Shown here one piece after another: positions 37,120 through 44,707 of a stretch of 60,017 nt of DNA. Position numbers and translations under genes: made by a program. The notes under the pieces are model-generated. The model worked only from the letters and a program-made list of their open reading frames with translations, had not been told where the DNA came from and did not search any database. Position 1 is the first letter of the stretch, and every line of letters begins with the position of its first letter. Source of the stretch: Legionella maceachernii (GTDB taxonomy: Bacteria; Pseudomonadota; Gammaproteobacteria; Legionellales; Legionellaceae); the NCBI RefSeq assembly GCF_900167045.1, contig NZ_FUXJ01000019.1, positions 1-60,017 on the forward strand, in the 5' to 3' direction.

Positions 37120-37803
37120 ATGATAAGAAATCGAATGGATGTAACATCCGTGAAGGGCTTGTCTTTTTTAGTGTTGCTTTGCTCAGCTCTCCTGATTAGC
37201 GGCTGTAAACTAATCGATCAAGTGGAGGAAAGCACTAATGCCATCGGTGACAACAGCAAAGCGGTGGAGTCAGCCACAAAGGCCATAGAAACCAACAAGT
37301 TAGCCGTTGAGGCGAGCACTAGTGCCATAGAAACCAATAAATTGGCAGTTCAAGCGAGTACCAGTGCAATCGATACCAACAAACTAGCCGTGCAAGCCAG
37401 TACCACGGCTATCGAAATGAATAAATTGGCGGTAGAAGAGAGTAGTCGCATTATCAGTGAGAACAAAAGAGTGGTTGAAATGAGCATTAAAACGATTTTG
37501 GAAAATCGTGATGCGATTCAAAAAGCCAGTGAAGCAATAGAAAATAATGAAAAAATAGTTAGCCGTAGCACGGCAGCGATTCAAGAAAATATTGCTGCAA
37601 TTCAACTCAGCTCCTCCATGATTAAGCAAAATGCCGCACAAATTCAGGAATTATCGAATTTATTAAACAAATTAAAGTTCAGTCCCTCTATGCTGAATAT
37701 TATCCTATTGGTCATCGCGGTCTATTTGTTGCTCATTCCCCTTTTAATGATTTCCTTTATGTGGCGCATTCACAGAGATATTATTTTACTTAAAACCGCC
37801 TAA
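37120..37803 (+). CDS. Lipoprotein with 14-residue coiled-coil repeats and C-terminal membrane segment
   Basis: 227 residues from ATG 37120; ATG 37111 lies directly on the AAAAGG sequence and is too close to serve as its start. The lipobox LISGC predicts a lipidated Cys29. Residues 45-110 contain nearly exact 14-residue repeats of the type TNKLAVEASTSAIE; similar but more diverged units continue to about 180. The C-terminus has a strong membrane helix (LNIILLVIAVYLLLIPLLMI) and a basic end. A lipid anchor at one end and a membrane helix at the other suggest that the repeat rod spans between membranes, or lies in the inner membrane. Function is unknown. Confidence 0.65.
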   Translation: MIRNRMDVTSVKGLSFLVLLCSALLISGCKLIDQVEESTNAIGDNSKAVESATKAIETNKLAVEASTSAIETNKLAVQASTSAIDTNKLAVQASTTAIEMNKLAVEESSRIISENKRVVEMSIKTILENRDAIQKASEAIENNEKIVSRSTAAIQENIAAIQLSSSMIKQNAAQIQELSNLLNKLKFSPSMLNIILLVIAVYLLLIPLLMISFMWRIHRDIILLKTA

Positions 37804-37829
37804 ACTCGTATGATGTTTAGAAGCCTGTT

Positions 37830-37856
37830 AAGGCGGGAATTAACGTCCCGCTTTGT
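37830..37856 (+). terminator. Intrinsic terminator after the repeat lipoprotein gene
   Basis: GCGGGA (37833-37838) and TCCCGC (37846-37851) form a stem with a seven-base loop, flanked by A and T bases that extend the pairing (AAG/TTT). It lies 27 bases after the lipoprotein stop. Confidence 0.65.
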
Positions 37857-37937
37857 TGCTCTTGAATGCTCAGCGCGCTCTCACGGAGTTAATCTTATGT
37901 TTATACTTATTAGATAGGCTTAAAAGAGAGGGCTCTG

Positions 37938-39188
37938 ATGGAAAAAAACGACGAGCTTGAAGAACTGAATAAAAAATGGCATCAAATACTTGAAGTGGCG
38001 CCAGATGCGATGCTTATCGTTAATGAAAAAGGAGAAATAATTTTCGCCAATTTACAATGCGAAAATATATTTAAGTATTCCAAAGAAGAATTACTAGGGC
38101 AACTGATTGAAGTTTTAATTCCTGAGCCCTATAAAAGCAGACATCCTGAGTACCGTACCCATTATTTTAAAAAGCCGCGTACTAGGCCCATGGGGTCGGG
38201 GATGGAATTATATGGTCAACGAAAGAATCAAGAAATTTTTCCTGTCGAAATCAGTTTAAGCCCTCTTAAGATAAAGAATGGTTTAATTGCTTTAGCCGCA
38301 ATCCGTGATATTACCGAGCGCAAAAAAATAGAGAAAACATTAGCTGAATTGAATCAAAAACTTCTGCTTTCAGCAAGGCAAGCTGGAATGGCGGAGGTTG
38401 CTAATGCGGTTTTACATAATTTAGGCAATGTTTTAACAAGCATTAGTGTTTCCATGGAATGTTTACGCGATAAAAGCCGTCATTTTCAATTCATTAAAAA
38501 CATACTACGCATTAATCAATTGATCCGTGATCATGCTTTAGATTTAAGTGAGTTTTTATCAACGGACAAAATGGGAAAAAAGATACCTGAGTACTTAGCG
38601 CAATTCTCCCAACTTTTAGAAGATGAGTATAACGAGATCACTAGAGAAATACAGAATATCCATAGTCTATTGAAGCTTGCTATAGAGATTATTTCAAAAC
38701 AAGAAGCGATCAGCGGGTCCGCCATGCTTGTTGAAAATGTGTCTGTTGAAGCGATTCTTGAGTCGGCAATAAAGATTGCTGATTTAGGAAAAATAGAAAA
38801 GCTTATTATTACAAAAAAAATCGATCAGATTCCGTTAGTTGCTACGGATCAAAATAAATTGTTGCAAATTCTAATTAACCTCATTATGAATGGAAAAGAG
38901 GCTCTTTTAGAGGTTGATACTCCACATAAAAAGATAATTATTTCTGCAAAAAAACACCGAAATCAACACATTCAAATTAGCGTACGAGATAACGGCTCAG
39001 GTATTCTTCCAGAAAATCTTAGACATATTTTTTCGTTTGGATTCAGTACTAAAGAAAAAGGGCATGGGTATGGTTTACATAATTCGGCTTTGCTAGCTAA
39101 AGAATTGGGTGGCTCACTTAAAGTCACGAGTGCGGGTGTAGGTATGGGGGCTACTTTTACCCTTACCTTACCTATTAAGCAAATGTAA
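37938..39188 (+). CDS. PAS sensor histidine kinase with non-standard H-box
   Basis: 416 residues. An N-terminal PAS domain (about 12-130) contains ILEVAPDAMLIVNEKGEI and ends in RDITERKK. The dimerisation domain has His160 in AVLHNLGNVLTSISVSM, a variant of the usual SHELRTPL box seen in a group of bacterial PAS kinases. The ATPase domain has NLIMNGKEALLE, DNGSGILP and GHGYGLHNSALLAKELGG near the C-terminus. No membrane helix, receiver or Hpt domain is present. It is transcribed with the same direction as the repeat lipoprotein, but a terminator intervenes. Its response regulator is not adjacent. Confidence 0.85.
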   Translation: MEKNDELEELNKKWHQILEVAPDAMLIVNEKGEIIFANLQCENIFKYSKEELLGQLIEVLIPEPYKSRHPEYRTHYFKKPRTRPMGSGMELYGQRKNQEIFPVEISLSPLKIKNGLIALAAIRDITERKKIEKTLAELNQKLLLSARQAGMAEVANAVLHNLGNVLTSISVSMECLRDKSRHFQFIKNILRINQLIRDHALDLSEFLSTDKMGKKIPEYLAQFSQLLEDEYNEITREIQNIHSLLKLAIEIISKQEAISGSAMLVENVSVEAILESAIKIADLGKIEKLIITKKIDQIPLVATDQNKLLQILINLIMNGKEALLEVDTPHKKIIISAKKHRNQHIQISVRDNGSGILPENLRHIFSFGFSTKEKGHGYGLHNSALLAKELGGSLKVTSAGVGMGATFTLTLPIKQM

Positions 39189-39235
39189 CGCGTACACTCT
39201 CTACCTGCCGCAGATTGTCCGCGATAAAGCAGTAA

Positions 39236-39263
39236 GCGTTTATGCCTTTAATGGCATAAACGC
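39236..39263. terminator. Perfect 11-bp hairpin between convergent genes
   Basis: GCGTTTATGCC and GGCATAAACGC form a perfect stem around TTTAAT, between the PAS kinase (ends 39188, plus) and the small secreted protein (ends 39305, minus). It probably terminates one or both transcripts; the T tract is weak. Confidence 0.5.
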
Positions 39264-39304
39264 ACGAGATGATAAAGAGGTCAGGCTGAATTCTGCCCGC
39301 ATTG

Positions 39305-39589
39305 CTAGTTATGAGTAATATTGCAAACACATTTCATCGTCCTAATCTCATGACCGCATTGCAATAAATGATAATTGGGGTCAGTCAAAATAAAGCGTGG
39401 ACAATTTGCTGTGGGTGGTTTGGGGGAATTTAGACTAAGCTTTACGGTCTTATTGGAAGCATAAGAACAGTTGTTATTATTTGGGTCATGCGAGCGAAGA
39501 GTGTAGTTCCCTACCTGCGGGCAGCTTGCAAACAGTAACCCTGTACACAGGAAAGTACCTAAAAATAAACCCGCTTTGAAGTTTCTCAT
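39305..39589 (-). CDS. Small secreted cysteine-rich protein
   Basis: 94 residues with a strong start (AAGGAGACAATA before ATG) and an N-terminal signal peptide ending near FASCP (residue 22). The mature part of about 72 residues has six cysteines (SCPQ, NNCSY, ANCPR, QCGHE and KCVC), enough for three disulfides, and many Asn and Pro residues. I do not recognise a family. Export to the periplasm or beyond is the likely fate. It is a single-gene unit. Confidence 0.6.
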   Translation of the reverse strand: MRNFKAGLFLGTFLCTGLLFASCPQVGNYTLRSHDPNNNNCSYASNKTVKLSLNSPKPPTANCPRFILTDPNYHLLQCGHEIRTMKCVCNITHN

Positions 39590-39952
39590 TATTGTCTCCT
39601 TTCGAAAAGAACTCCTAAACTTCCTTATGAGTGTAGCAAAAAGAAATAGATTTATTTTTTTCCTATACGCATGGTTTCTTGTTTTACGGTGATTGCTTGG
39701 CTGGTCCTATTCGGTGGATTTTTGCGTTTGTTTGCCCAGAGTTGGGTATCAAGATAGCCAAGGGATGGCTTAAAATTCAAGGTACATGCTGATGGCCGCT
39801 TTAATTGACATGGTGATCGGCTTTTATTTGCTTTAAAGCTTATTTTGCATAATTAAGATTCATTGTTGTTCTACAGGGCTGTTTTAGTCTCTGCTTGAAT
39901 GGTCCTGATGAGTCATGTCATAATGGTTTAATCTTATACATGGACTCAACGA
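39590..39952. other. Intergenic region with no recognised gene
   Basis: 363 bases between the small secreted protein gene and the transporter gene. The start signals of both genes are in it; I found no RNA gene, riboswitch (including preQ1 classes, searched for because the next gene is a YhhQ-type transporter) or repeat. Confidence 0.5.
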
Positions 39953-40564
39953 TTGTTCAATACTAAAATTAATTGGCTTGTTATTGCTCATATAAGTATT
40001 ATTTGCCTAAGTAATACCCTGGTGCAATTCCCCTTTGTTTTTTTAGGTTTCCGCACAACTTTTGGTGCATTTACTTATCCATTCATTTTTATTTTAACGG
40101 ATTTAAGCACTCGCTTGCTTGGCCAGAGCGAAGCAAGAAAGGTGATTATGCTGGCCATGTTGCCTGGTCTTGTCTGCTCTTTTCTTATCTCAAATTATTA
40201 TAGTCAGGGCGATTTATTGGCGCCTAATGCTGTTGCATTGCGAATTGCCTTAGCGAGCCTAGCTGCTTACGTGGTAGGGCAATTACTTGATATTGTCGTT
40301 TTCCAAAAATTGCGAAATCATCCAAAATGGTGGGTTGCACCCAGTGTTTCCAATGTGGTTGGTAATTTGTTCGATACCTTTTGTTTCTTTTTTGTTGCGT
40401 TTTATCACAGTACTCATCTTTTTTTAAGCGCGCATTGGGTAGAGATTGCGACAGTGGACTTGATATTTAAACTCTCTATTAGTCTGCTGACTTTTGTGCC
40501 CCTGTATGGAATTATTCTCCAATTCATTTTGCGAAAGAAAATTATTTTAAAACCCGTTAATTAA
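39953..40564 (+). CDS. yhhQ: YhhQ-type queuosine precursor transporter (VUT family)
   Basis: 203 residues starting at TTG 39953; no in-frame ATG fits, and the ATG at 39940 is out of frame. Six or so hydrophobic helices are visible. The DUF165/VUT signatures are present: FGAFTYPFIFILTDLSTRLLG, AYVVGQLLDIVVFQKLR and PSVSNVVGNLFDTFCFFF. YhhQ imports 7-deazaguanine precursors of queuosine, which is used at tRNA wobble positions. It converges with the alpha/beta hydrolase gene, overlapping by eight bases at the stops. Confidence 0.85.
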   Translation: MFNTKINWLVIAHISIICLSNTLVQFPFVFLGFRTTFGAFTYPFIFILTDLSTRLLGQSEARKVIMLAMLPGLVCSFLISNYYSQGDLLAPNAVALRIALASLAAYVVGQLLDIVVFQKLRNHPKWWVAPSVSNVVGNLFDTFCFFFVAFYHSTHLFLSAHWVEIATVDLIFKLSISLLTFVPLYGIILQFILRKKIILKPVN

Positions 40565-41447
40565 TTTGTTTATTGGCAAACATCTCAATAACTGCCTTAT
40601 TCCACTGCTCTGGTTGTTCCAGATTAGATAAATGTCCTGCATTGGTTATCACGACCAGTTTGCTGTTTTTGGCTAAAGCATGCATGTTTGCGCTTTGCTG
40701 AGGAGGGACAACCGTATCTCGATCGCTAGTGATTATCAAGAAGGGTATTTTAGTATCGACCAGTGTATTCGCGGTATCTTCCCGATTAGCCATTCCTTTC
40801 AGCGCAGAGGCAATAGCAGTAGGGGTTTGTACCATGACGATATTTTGCAGGAATAATCGCGTTTGCTCGGAAGCATCGCTCGATAATGCCTTGACTATAA
40901 AGTCATTAATTAATTGCTCAGACCCTTGTGCAAGGACCTTCTTCGCGGCCATTTCTCGCGCTTTTTTTACTTCAGAACTATCAGCGGCGGTTTGTGTGTT
41001 AGAGAGAATTAAACCACCCACTTTTTCTGGATACTTTCGTAAAAAAGCCAATGCGACATACCCTCCCATTGATTCGCCACCAATAATTGCCTTCTTAATG
41101 TAGAGCTGATCGAGAAGTTGAGCAACCTGGTCTGCGTATTCCTCCATCTTGATGGGCTGCCCAGAGGTGCCTTCAGAATGACCAAATCCCCATAAATCTA
41201 AAGTGATTAAGCGAAAATGTTCTTTTAAGGTTTGTTGTTGAGGTGCCCAAAGCGCTTTATCCGCCGGAAATGGGTGAATAAGTACAAGTACCTCACCTTC
41301 CCCGGCATCTGAATAAGAAATGTATTTGGTATTGAGAGGGGGGAGGGCAAAAACAGAAACACTATTTAAGAAATAAGCAACAAAACCCAATAGAAAAACC
41401 AGTAAATTCTTTCGAAGAAAGCCTGTCAATATTTTCTTATTATTCAT
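40557..41447 (-). CDS. Alpha/beta hydrolase with N-terminal membrane anchor or signal
   Basis: 296 residues from ATG 41447, which has AAGG eight bases upstream; an ORF extension to 41516 has no ribosome site. A hydrophobic N-terminal segment (LLVFLLGFVAYFLNSVSVFA) is a signal peptide or anchor. The catalytic triad is readable: Ser in GGESMGGYVAL, Asp in SDRDTVVPP and His in NAGHLSN; oxyanion motif HPFPADK. It is an esterase or hydrolase of unknown substrate acting at the envelope. Confidence 0.85.
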   Translation of the reverse strand: MNNKKILTGFLRKNLLVFLLGFVAYFLNSVSVFALPPLNTKYISYSDAGEGEVLVLIHPFPADKALWAPQQQTLKEHFRLITLDLWGFGHSEGTSGQPIKMEEYADQVAQLLDQLYIKKAIIGGESMGGYVALAFLRKYPEKVGGLILSNTQTAADSSEVKKAREMAAKKVLAQGSEQLINDFIVKALSSDASEQTRLFLQNIVMVQTPTAIASALKGMANREDTANTLVDTKIPFLIITSDRDTVVPPQQSANMHALAKNSKLVVITNAGHLSNLEQPEQWNKAVIEMFANKQIN

Positions 41448-41516
41448 TATCAGCCTTGCCTCTAGGTATAACGAAAAGAATGCGTTATTAGAATTAATCT
41501 TTGATTTTAAAGCCAA

Positions 41517-42022
41517 GGTAGTTGAATAGCAAACAGACCTTGGTGATATACCCGTGATCCTTCAAAACGCTATTTTTGGTCTATTGCTTTTTCCTCCTGG
41601 GATTAATCCCAGGCAAAAAATCAAGTTGACCAAAAATAGCGTTTTGAAGGATCACGGGTATAGAACCAAAGTTGAAGTAAGTTGACTCATGACTTAACAG
41701 TGACTTCAAAATTCAGTTTTGTTTCAAGAGTGAACAAAGGTTGAACTTGAGTCAACCTGCACGCGTTTTTTGCTAATGCTGATTTTTCCTCGAGATGGAT
41801 GATTTTTGGTGAGTTTGATTTCAATGGTATACAATGCTTGCCTTTTGAAGCGCAATAGTTAAGAAAAATACTGTGCTATTTTAGCGGGCATGATTCCTGC
41901 TTCATCATTTTTCAACTAAAAGGAAAGTTACTCGGGTAATCCTCTAAGGCTTGCAATGGGCAATGGCTTTAGGAGGTTATCTAATGTCTTACCGATGAGA
42001 ATAAACCATAAGGGGAAGGATC
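41517..42022. other. Intergenic region upstream of mltB
   Basis: About 500 bases with no protein gene. It contains the large inverted repeat described separately, and a hairpin at 41944-41983 where CCTCTAAGGC pairs with GCTTTAGGAGG with one bulged base, about 40 bases before mltB. The hairpin could be a terminator remnant or a control element; its role is unknown. Confidence 0.5.
41547..41662. repeat. 116-bp element with perfect 35-bp inverted arms
   Basis: The arm TATACCCGTGATCCTTCAAA... (41547-41581) is repeated as an exact reverse complement at 41628-41662. The 46-base centre has an additional perfect palindrome, CCTGGGATTAATCCCAGG (41596-41613). Perfect arms, small size and the absence of an ORF match a miniature transposable element or a recently formed palindrome. 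Confidence 0.8.
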
Positions 42023-42997
42023 ATGAAAAAGTTGGGGGTAAGCATCGCAGCCTGGTCAATCTTGATGTTTTCGCCAGTTGCTTTTGCGAATCAGCAAAGC
42101 TGGGGTAGTTGGGTTGCCGGCGTCAGGGAGCAGGCTATTGCGGAAGGTATTTCTCCCGCTTTATTTGATAAAGCTTTTGCCGATATTCATGAGCCTAGCC
42201 GTACAGTAAAGGGATTAGCCCGCTCACAGCCCGAACATCGTCTCACATTTAGTAAATACCTGCATTCACGCGCAGACAGCTATCGGATTGTGATGGGGCG
42301 CAAAAACTACCTGAAAAATAAAGAGTTATTGGAACAAGTGGGTCGAGACTTTGGAGTTGATCCCTGCTTTATTGTCGCTTTTTGGGGTATGGAAAGTAGC
42401 TATGGAACCTACATGGGCAATTTCCCTGTCATTCGATCCCTTGCGACTCTTGCTTATGACTCTAAGCGCCAAGACTTTTTTCGGAAAGAGCTGTTTCTTG
42501 CGCTCCATATTTTAAACGATGGTCATGTGACGCTGGATCATTTTAAAGGCGAGTGGGCAGGCGCCTCTGGACAGCCGCAATTTTTACCTTCAAGTTGGCT
42601 GCAATTTGCCGTTGATTATGATCAAGACGGTAAAAAAGACATTTGGGAAAGTAAAGCGGATGTTTTTGCCTCGATTGCTAATTACATGAAGAAAAACGGC
42701 TGGCAAACAGGCGAGCCTTGGGCTATACAAGTAAAATTACCAGCAAAATTTGACATGAATTTGGAAGGCAAATCAACAGTAAAATCAGTAAGTGAATGGA
42801 GTGCAATGGGTGTACGTACCGAAGATGGTCAACCATTACCTTATCCAGAATTGAAAGCAAGCATTGTCCAACCTTTTGGTGGCCCTACTTTTCTAGCCTA
42901 TCCCAACTATAAGATGATTTTGCGCTACAATAATTCTATCTATTATGCAGGTGCGATTGGTTATATGGCGGATAGAATTTGTAATCGTGTGGACTAA
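42023..42997 (+). CDS. mltB: Lytic murein transglycosylase B
   Basis: 324 residues with a signal peptide (to about residue 22, VAFANQQ) and a good ribosome site. The SLT_2/MltB fold is clear: catalytic Glu124 in WGMESSYGTY, then WAGASGQPQFLPSSWLQFAVD, and GWQTGEPWAIQVKLP. No lipobox is present, so it is a soluble periplasmic form rather than the lipoprotein of E. coli. It cuts peptidoglycan glycan strands with formation of 1,6-anhydro ends. It is followed 24 bases later by msrBA. Confidence 0.92.
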   Translation: MKKLGVSIAAWSILMFSPVAFANQQSWGSWVAGVREQAIAEGISPALFDKAFADIHEPSRTVKGLARSQPEHRLTFSKYLHSRADSYRIVMGRKNYLKNKELLEQVGRDFGVDPCFIVAFWGMESSYGTYMGNFPVIRSLATLAYDSKRQDFFRKELFLALHILNDGHVTLDHFKGEWAGASGQPQFLPSSWLQFAVDYDQDGKKDIWESKADVFASIANYMKKNGWQTGEPWAIQVKLPAKFDMNLEGKSTVKSVSEWSAMGVRTEDGQPLPYPELKASIVQPFGGPTFLAYPNYKMILRYNNSIYYAGAIGYMADRICNRVD

Positions 42998-43021
42998 ATA
43001 ATAGGCAGTAGGAGGTGTTTA

Positions 43022-43891
43022 ATGGAAAAGTATCTCGATAAAACGGCAAGTTTAACTCCGGCTGCCCGACGTATTATTTGCAATAAAGCCACTGAGTATC
43101 CTCATACCGGTGAATACAATACCGTTGTCAAAAGTGGTTCTTACCTTTGTCGGCGCTGTGGTTTGGCTCTGTTTCGGGCGGCCAGTCAATTTCATTCTGG
43201 TTGTGGTTGGCCTAGTTTTGACGACGATATTGTGCAAGCAGTTAATCAAGTTCCCGATCGGGATGGCCAACGTACTGAGATTCTTTGTGGCCGATGCGAC
43301 GCCCATTTAGGACATGTTTTTGTCGGCGAATTTCTTACCCACAAAAATCTTCGCCATTGCGTGAACTCTGCTTCCATTGATTTTGTTCCTGATAGTGATG
43401 TATTGGATACAGAAGAAGCCATTGTGGCGGGTGGTTGTTTTTGGGGAGTTGAACATTTTCTGACTCTTTTACCCGGAGTGCTTAAAGTGGAAGTGGGTTA
43501 CACAGGCGGTTTTACACTTAATCCTACTTACGAGCAAATCTGTCGAGGTGATACCGGCCACTATGAAGCGGCACGCGTTGTTTATGATGTAGCAAAAACC
43601 GATTACCATACCGTCTTAAAACGCTTTTTTGAGATTCATGATCCCACCCAGTCCACTGGACAAGGGCCTGACATTGGTCAGCAATATAAAAGCGCCATAT
43701 TTTACTATGATGATGAACAACTCACGGAGGCCGAAGCACTCATTCAAACCCTTCGTAATCGTGGTTATGATGTAGCGACGCAGTTACTTCAAGTTCAACC
43801 GTTCTGGCCTGCTGAAGGATATCATCAAAATTACTATAGTAAACACAATAAATTACCTTATTGCCACAAGCCTGTGCCGCGTTTTGGGTAA
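43022..43891 (+). CDS. Bifunctional methionine sulfoxide reductase MsrB-MsrA
   Basis: 289 residues. Residues 1-125 form MsrB, with zinc pairs CRRCG and CGRCD and the catalytic Cys in RHCVNSASIDF. Residues 130-289 form MsrA, with GGCFWGVEHF, GYTGG, HYEAARVVYD and PAEGYHQNYY. The fusion repairs both diastereomers of oxidised methionine. No signal peptide is present, so it is cytoplasmic. The order B then A is one of the two known fusions. A strong AGGAGGT ribosome site precedes it; it may be cotranscribed with mltB. Confidence 0.93.
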   Translation: MEKYLDKTASLTPAARRIICNKATEYPHTGEYNTVVKSGSYLCRRCGLALFRAASQFHSGCGWPSFDDDIVQAVNQVPDRDGQRTEILCGRCDAHLGHVFVGEFLTHKNLRHCVNSASIDFVPDSDVLDTEEAIVAGGCFWGVEHFLTLLPGVLKVEVGYTGGFTLNPTYEQICRGDTGHYEAARVVYDVAKTDYHTVLKRFFEIHDPTQSTGQGPDIGQQYKSAIFYYDDEQLTEAEALIQTLRNRGYDVATQLLQVQPFWPAEGYHQNYYSKHNKLPYCHKPVPRFG

Positions 43892-43921
43892 TACAGGCTA
43901 TTTTTCTAAGCGCCAAAAAAA

Positions 43922-44104
43922 TTATACTTCTGGGGGTGGACCCCGTCTTCCGAGCAAGCCCATAATCAGTAAAACGATGAAAATAACAAGGAATAAGAAG
44001 AATAAAATTTTTGCAATGCCTGCGGCAGCTGCTGCAATTCCAGTAAAGCCAAAGGCGGCAGCAATAAGTGCAATAATGAGAAAAAGTAGTGCCCATCCGA
44101 GCAT
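43922..44104 (-). CDS. ytjA: DUF1328 (UPF0391) small membrane protein
   Basis: 60 residues with AAGGAGAG upstream of the start. Two helices, [21 protein letters not shown] and a second hydrophobic stretch around [18 protein letters not shown], with the family motif [20 protein letters not shown]. The role of this family in the membrane is unknown. It converges with the msrBA gene. Confidence 0.9.
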   Translation of the reverse strand: MLGWALLFLIIALIAAAFGFTGIAAAAAGIAKILFFLFLVIFIVLLIMGLLGRRGPPPEV

Positions 44105-44305
44105 GATGCTCTCCTTAGCAATCGCCGTTTCTATTAGTTAAGCTAAAAGAAATGAGTTTTTCAAGTATATTAGAGGATTTACTGCAATAGAGCGCGCAAT
44201 GGCAAGAATTGTCTTAAAGCTTTTTGGCTTACCTCAATGGCATGCGCTTTCTCAGGCAAGCTCACGAACCCAGTCCATCGACGTTGCACCAAGGAGAATT
44301 CCCTG

Positions 44306-44542
44306 TTATTCCTTCTTTTGATCCAATTCTTGATAGAGGGTATCCACTTGCTCGGCTTTACGTGTGTTCTCTTTTAATTGATATTCGTGTAGCTGAGCTT
44401 CCCAAAAATTGATTGTTTGTTGTTTAAGTTGGTTAAGTAGGCGAGCTAATTTACCAAGGTGTTCGGCCAACATAGGCAGTTTAGTGGGGCCAAAAACAAG
44501 AATCGCGACAAGGAAAGTAAGGAAAAGCTCACCACTGCTCAT
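44306..44542 (-). CDS. tatB: Sec-independent protein translocase TatB
   Basis: 78 residues, overlapping tatA by four bases. The N-terminal membrane helix (ELFLTFLVAILVFGPTKLP) ends in the FGPTKLP hinge characteristic of TatB, where Glu8 of other members is Glu5 here, then an amphipathic helix and a charged tail. TatB recognises twin-arginine precursors together with TatC. It is last in the ubiE-ubiJ-ubiB-tatA-tatB operon; no tatC follows. Confidence 0.9.
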   Translation of the reverse strand: MSSGELFLTFLVAILVFGPTKLPMLAEHLGKLARLLNQLKQQTINFWEAQLHEYQLKENTRKAEQVDTLYQELDQKKE

Positions 44543-44706
44543 GATTTCTTATCATCCTCTTTATCTTCCTGTAATGCACGTCGGAAATTTTTTAATGCAT
44601 TACCTAAATCCGTACCAATAGTCTTTAACTTATCGGTTCCAAACAAGGCAATGATAATTAATAAAATGAGTAGCAACGATAAGGGTTTAATACCACCAAA
44701 TCCCAT
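44539..44706 (-). CDS. tatA: Sec-independent protein translocase TatA
   Basis: 55 residues from ATG 44706, which has AGGAG upstream; an ORF extension to 44763 lies inside ubiB. The membrane helix (PLSLLLILLIIIALFGTDKL) and the FGTDKLK hinge followed by an amphipathic helix DLGNALKNFRRAL are the TatA hallmarks. TatA forms the conducting pore for folded twin-arginine proteins. It begins one base after the ubiB stop. Confidence 0.92.
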   Translation of the reverse strand: MGFGGIKPLSLLLILLIIIALFGTDKLKTIGTDLGNALKNFRRALQEDKEDDKKS

Positions 44707-44707
44707 G

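Noticed and set aside
39840-39952. Possible preQ1 riboswitch before the YhhQ-type transporter
   Set aside because: No preQ1-I or preQ1-II consensus stem and A-rich tail could be drawn; the start codon TTG lies in plain AT-rich sequence.
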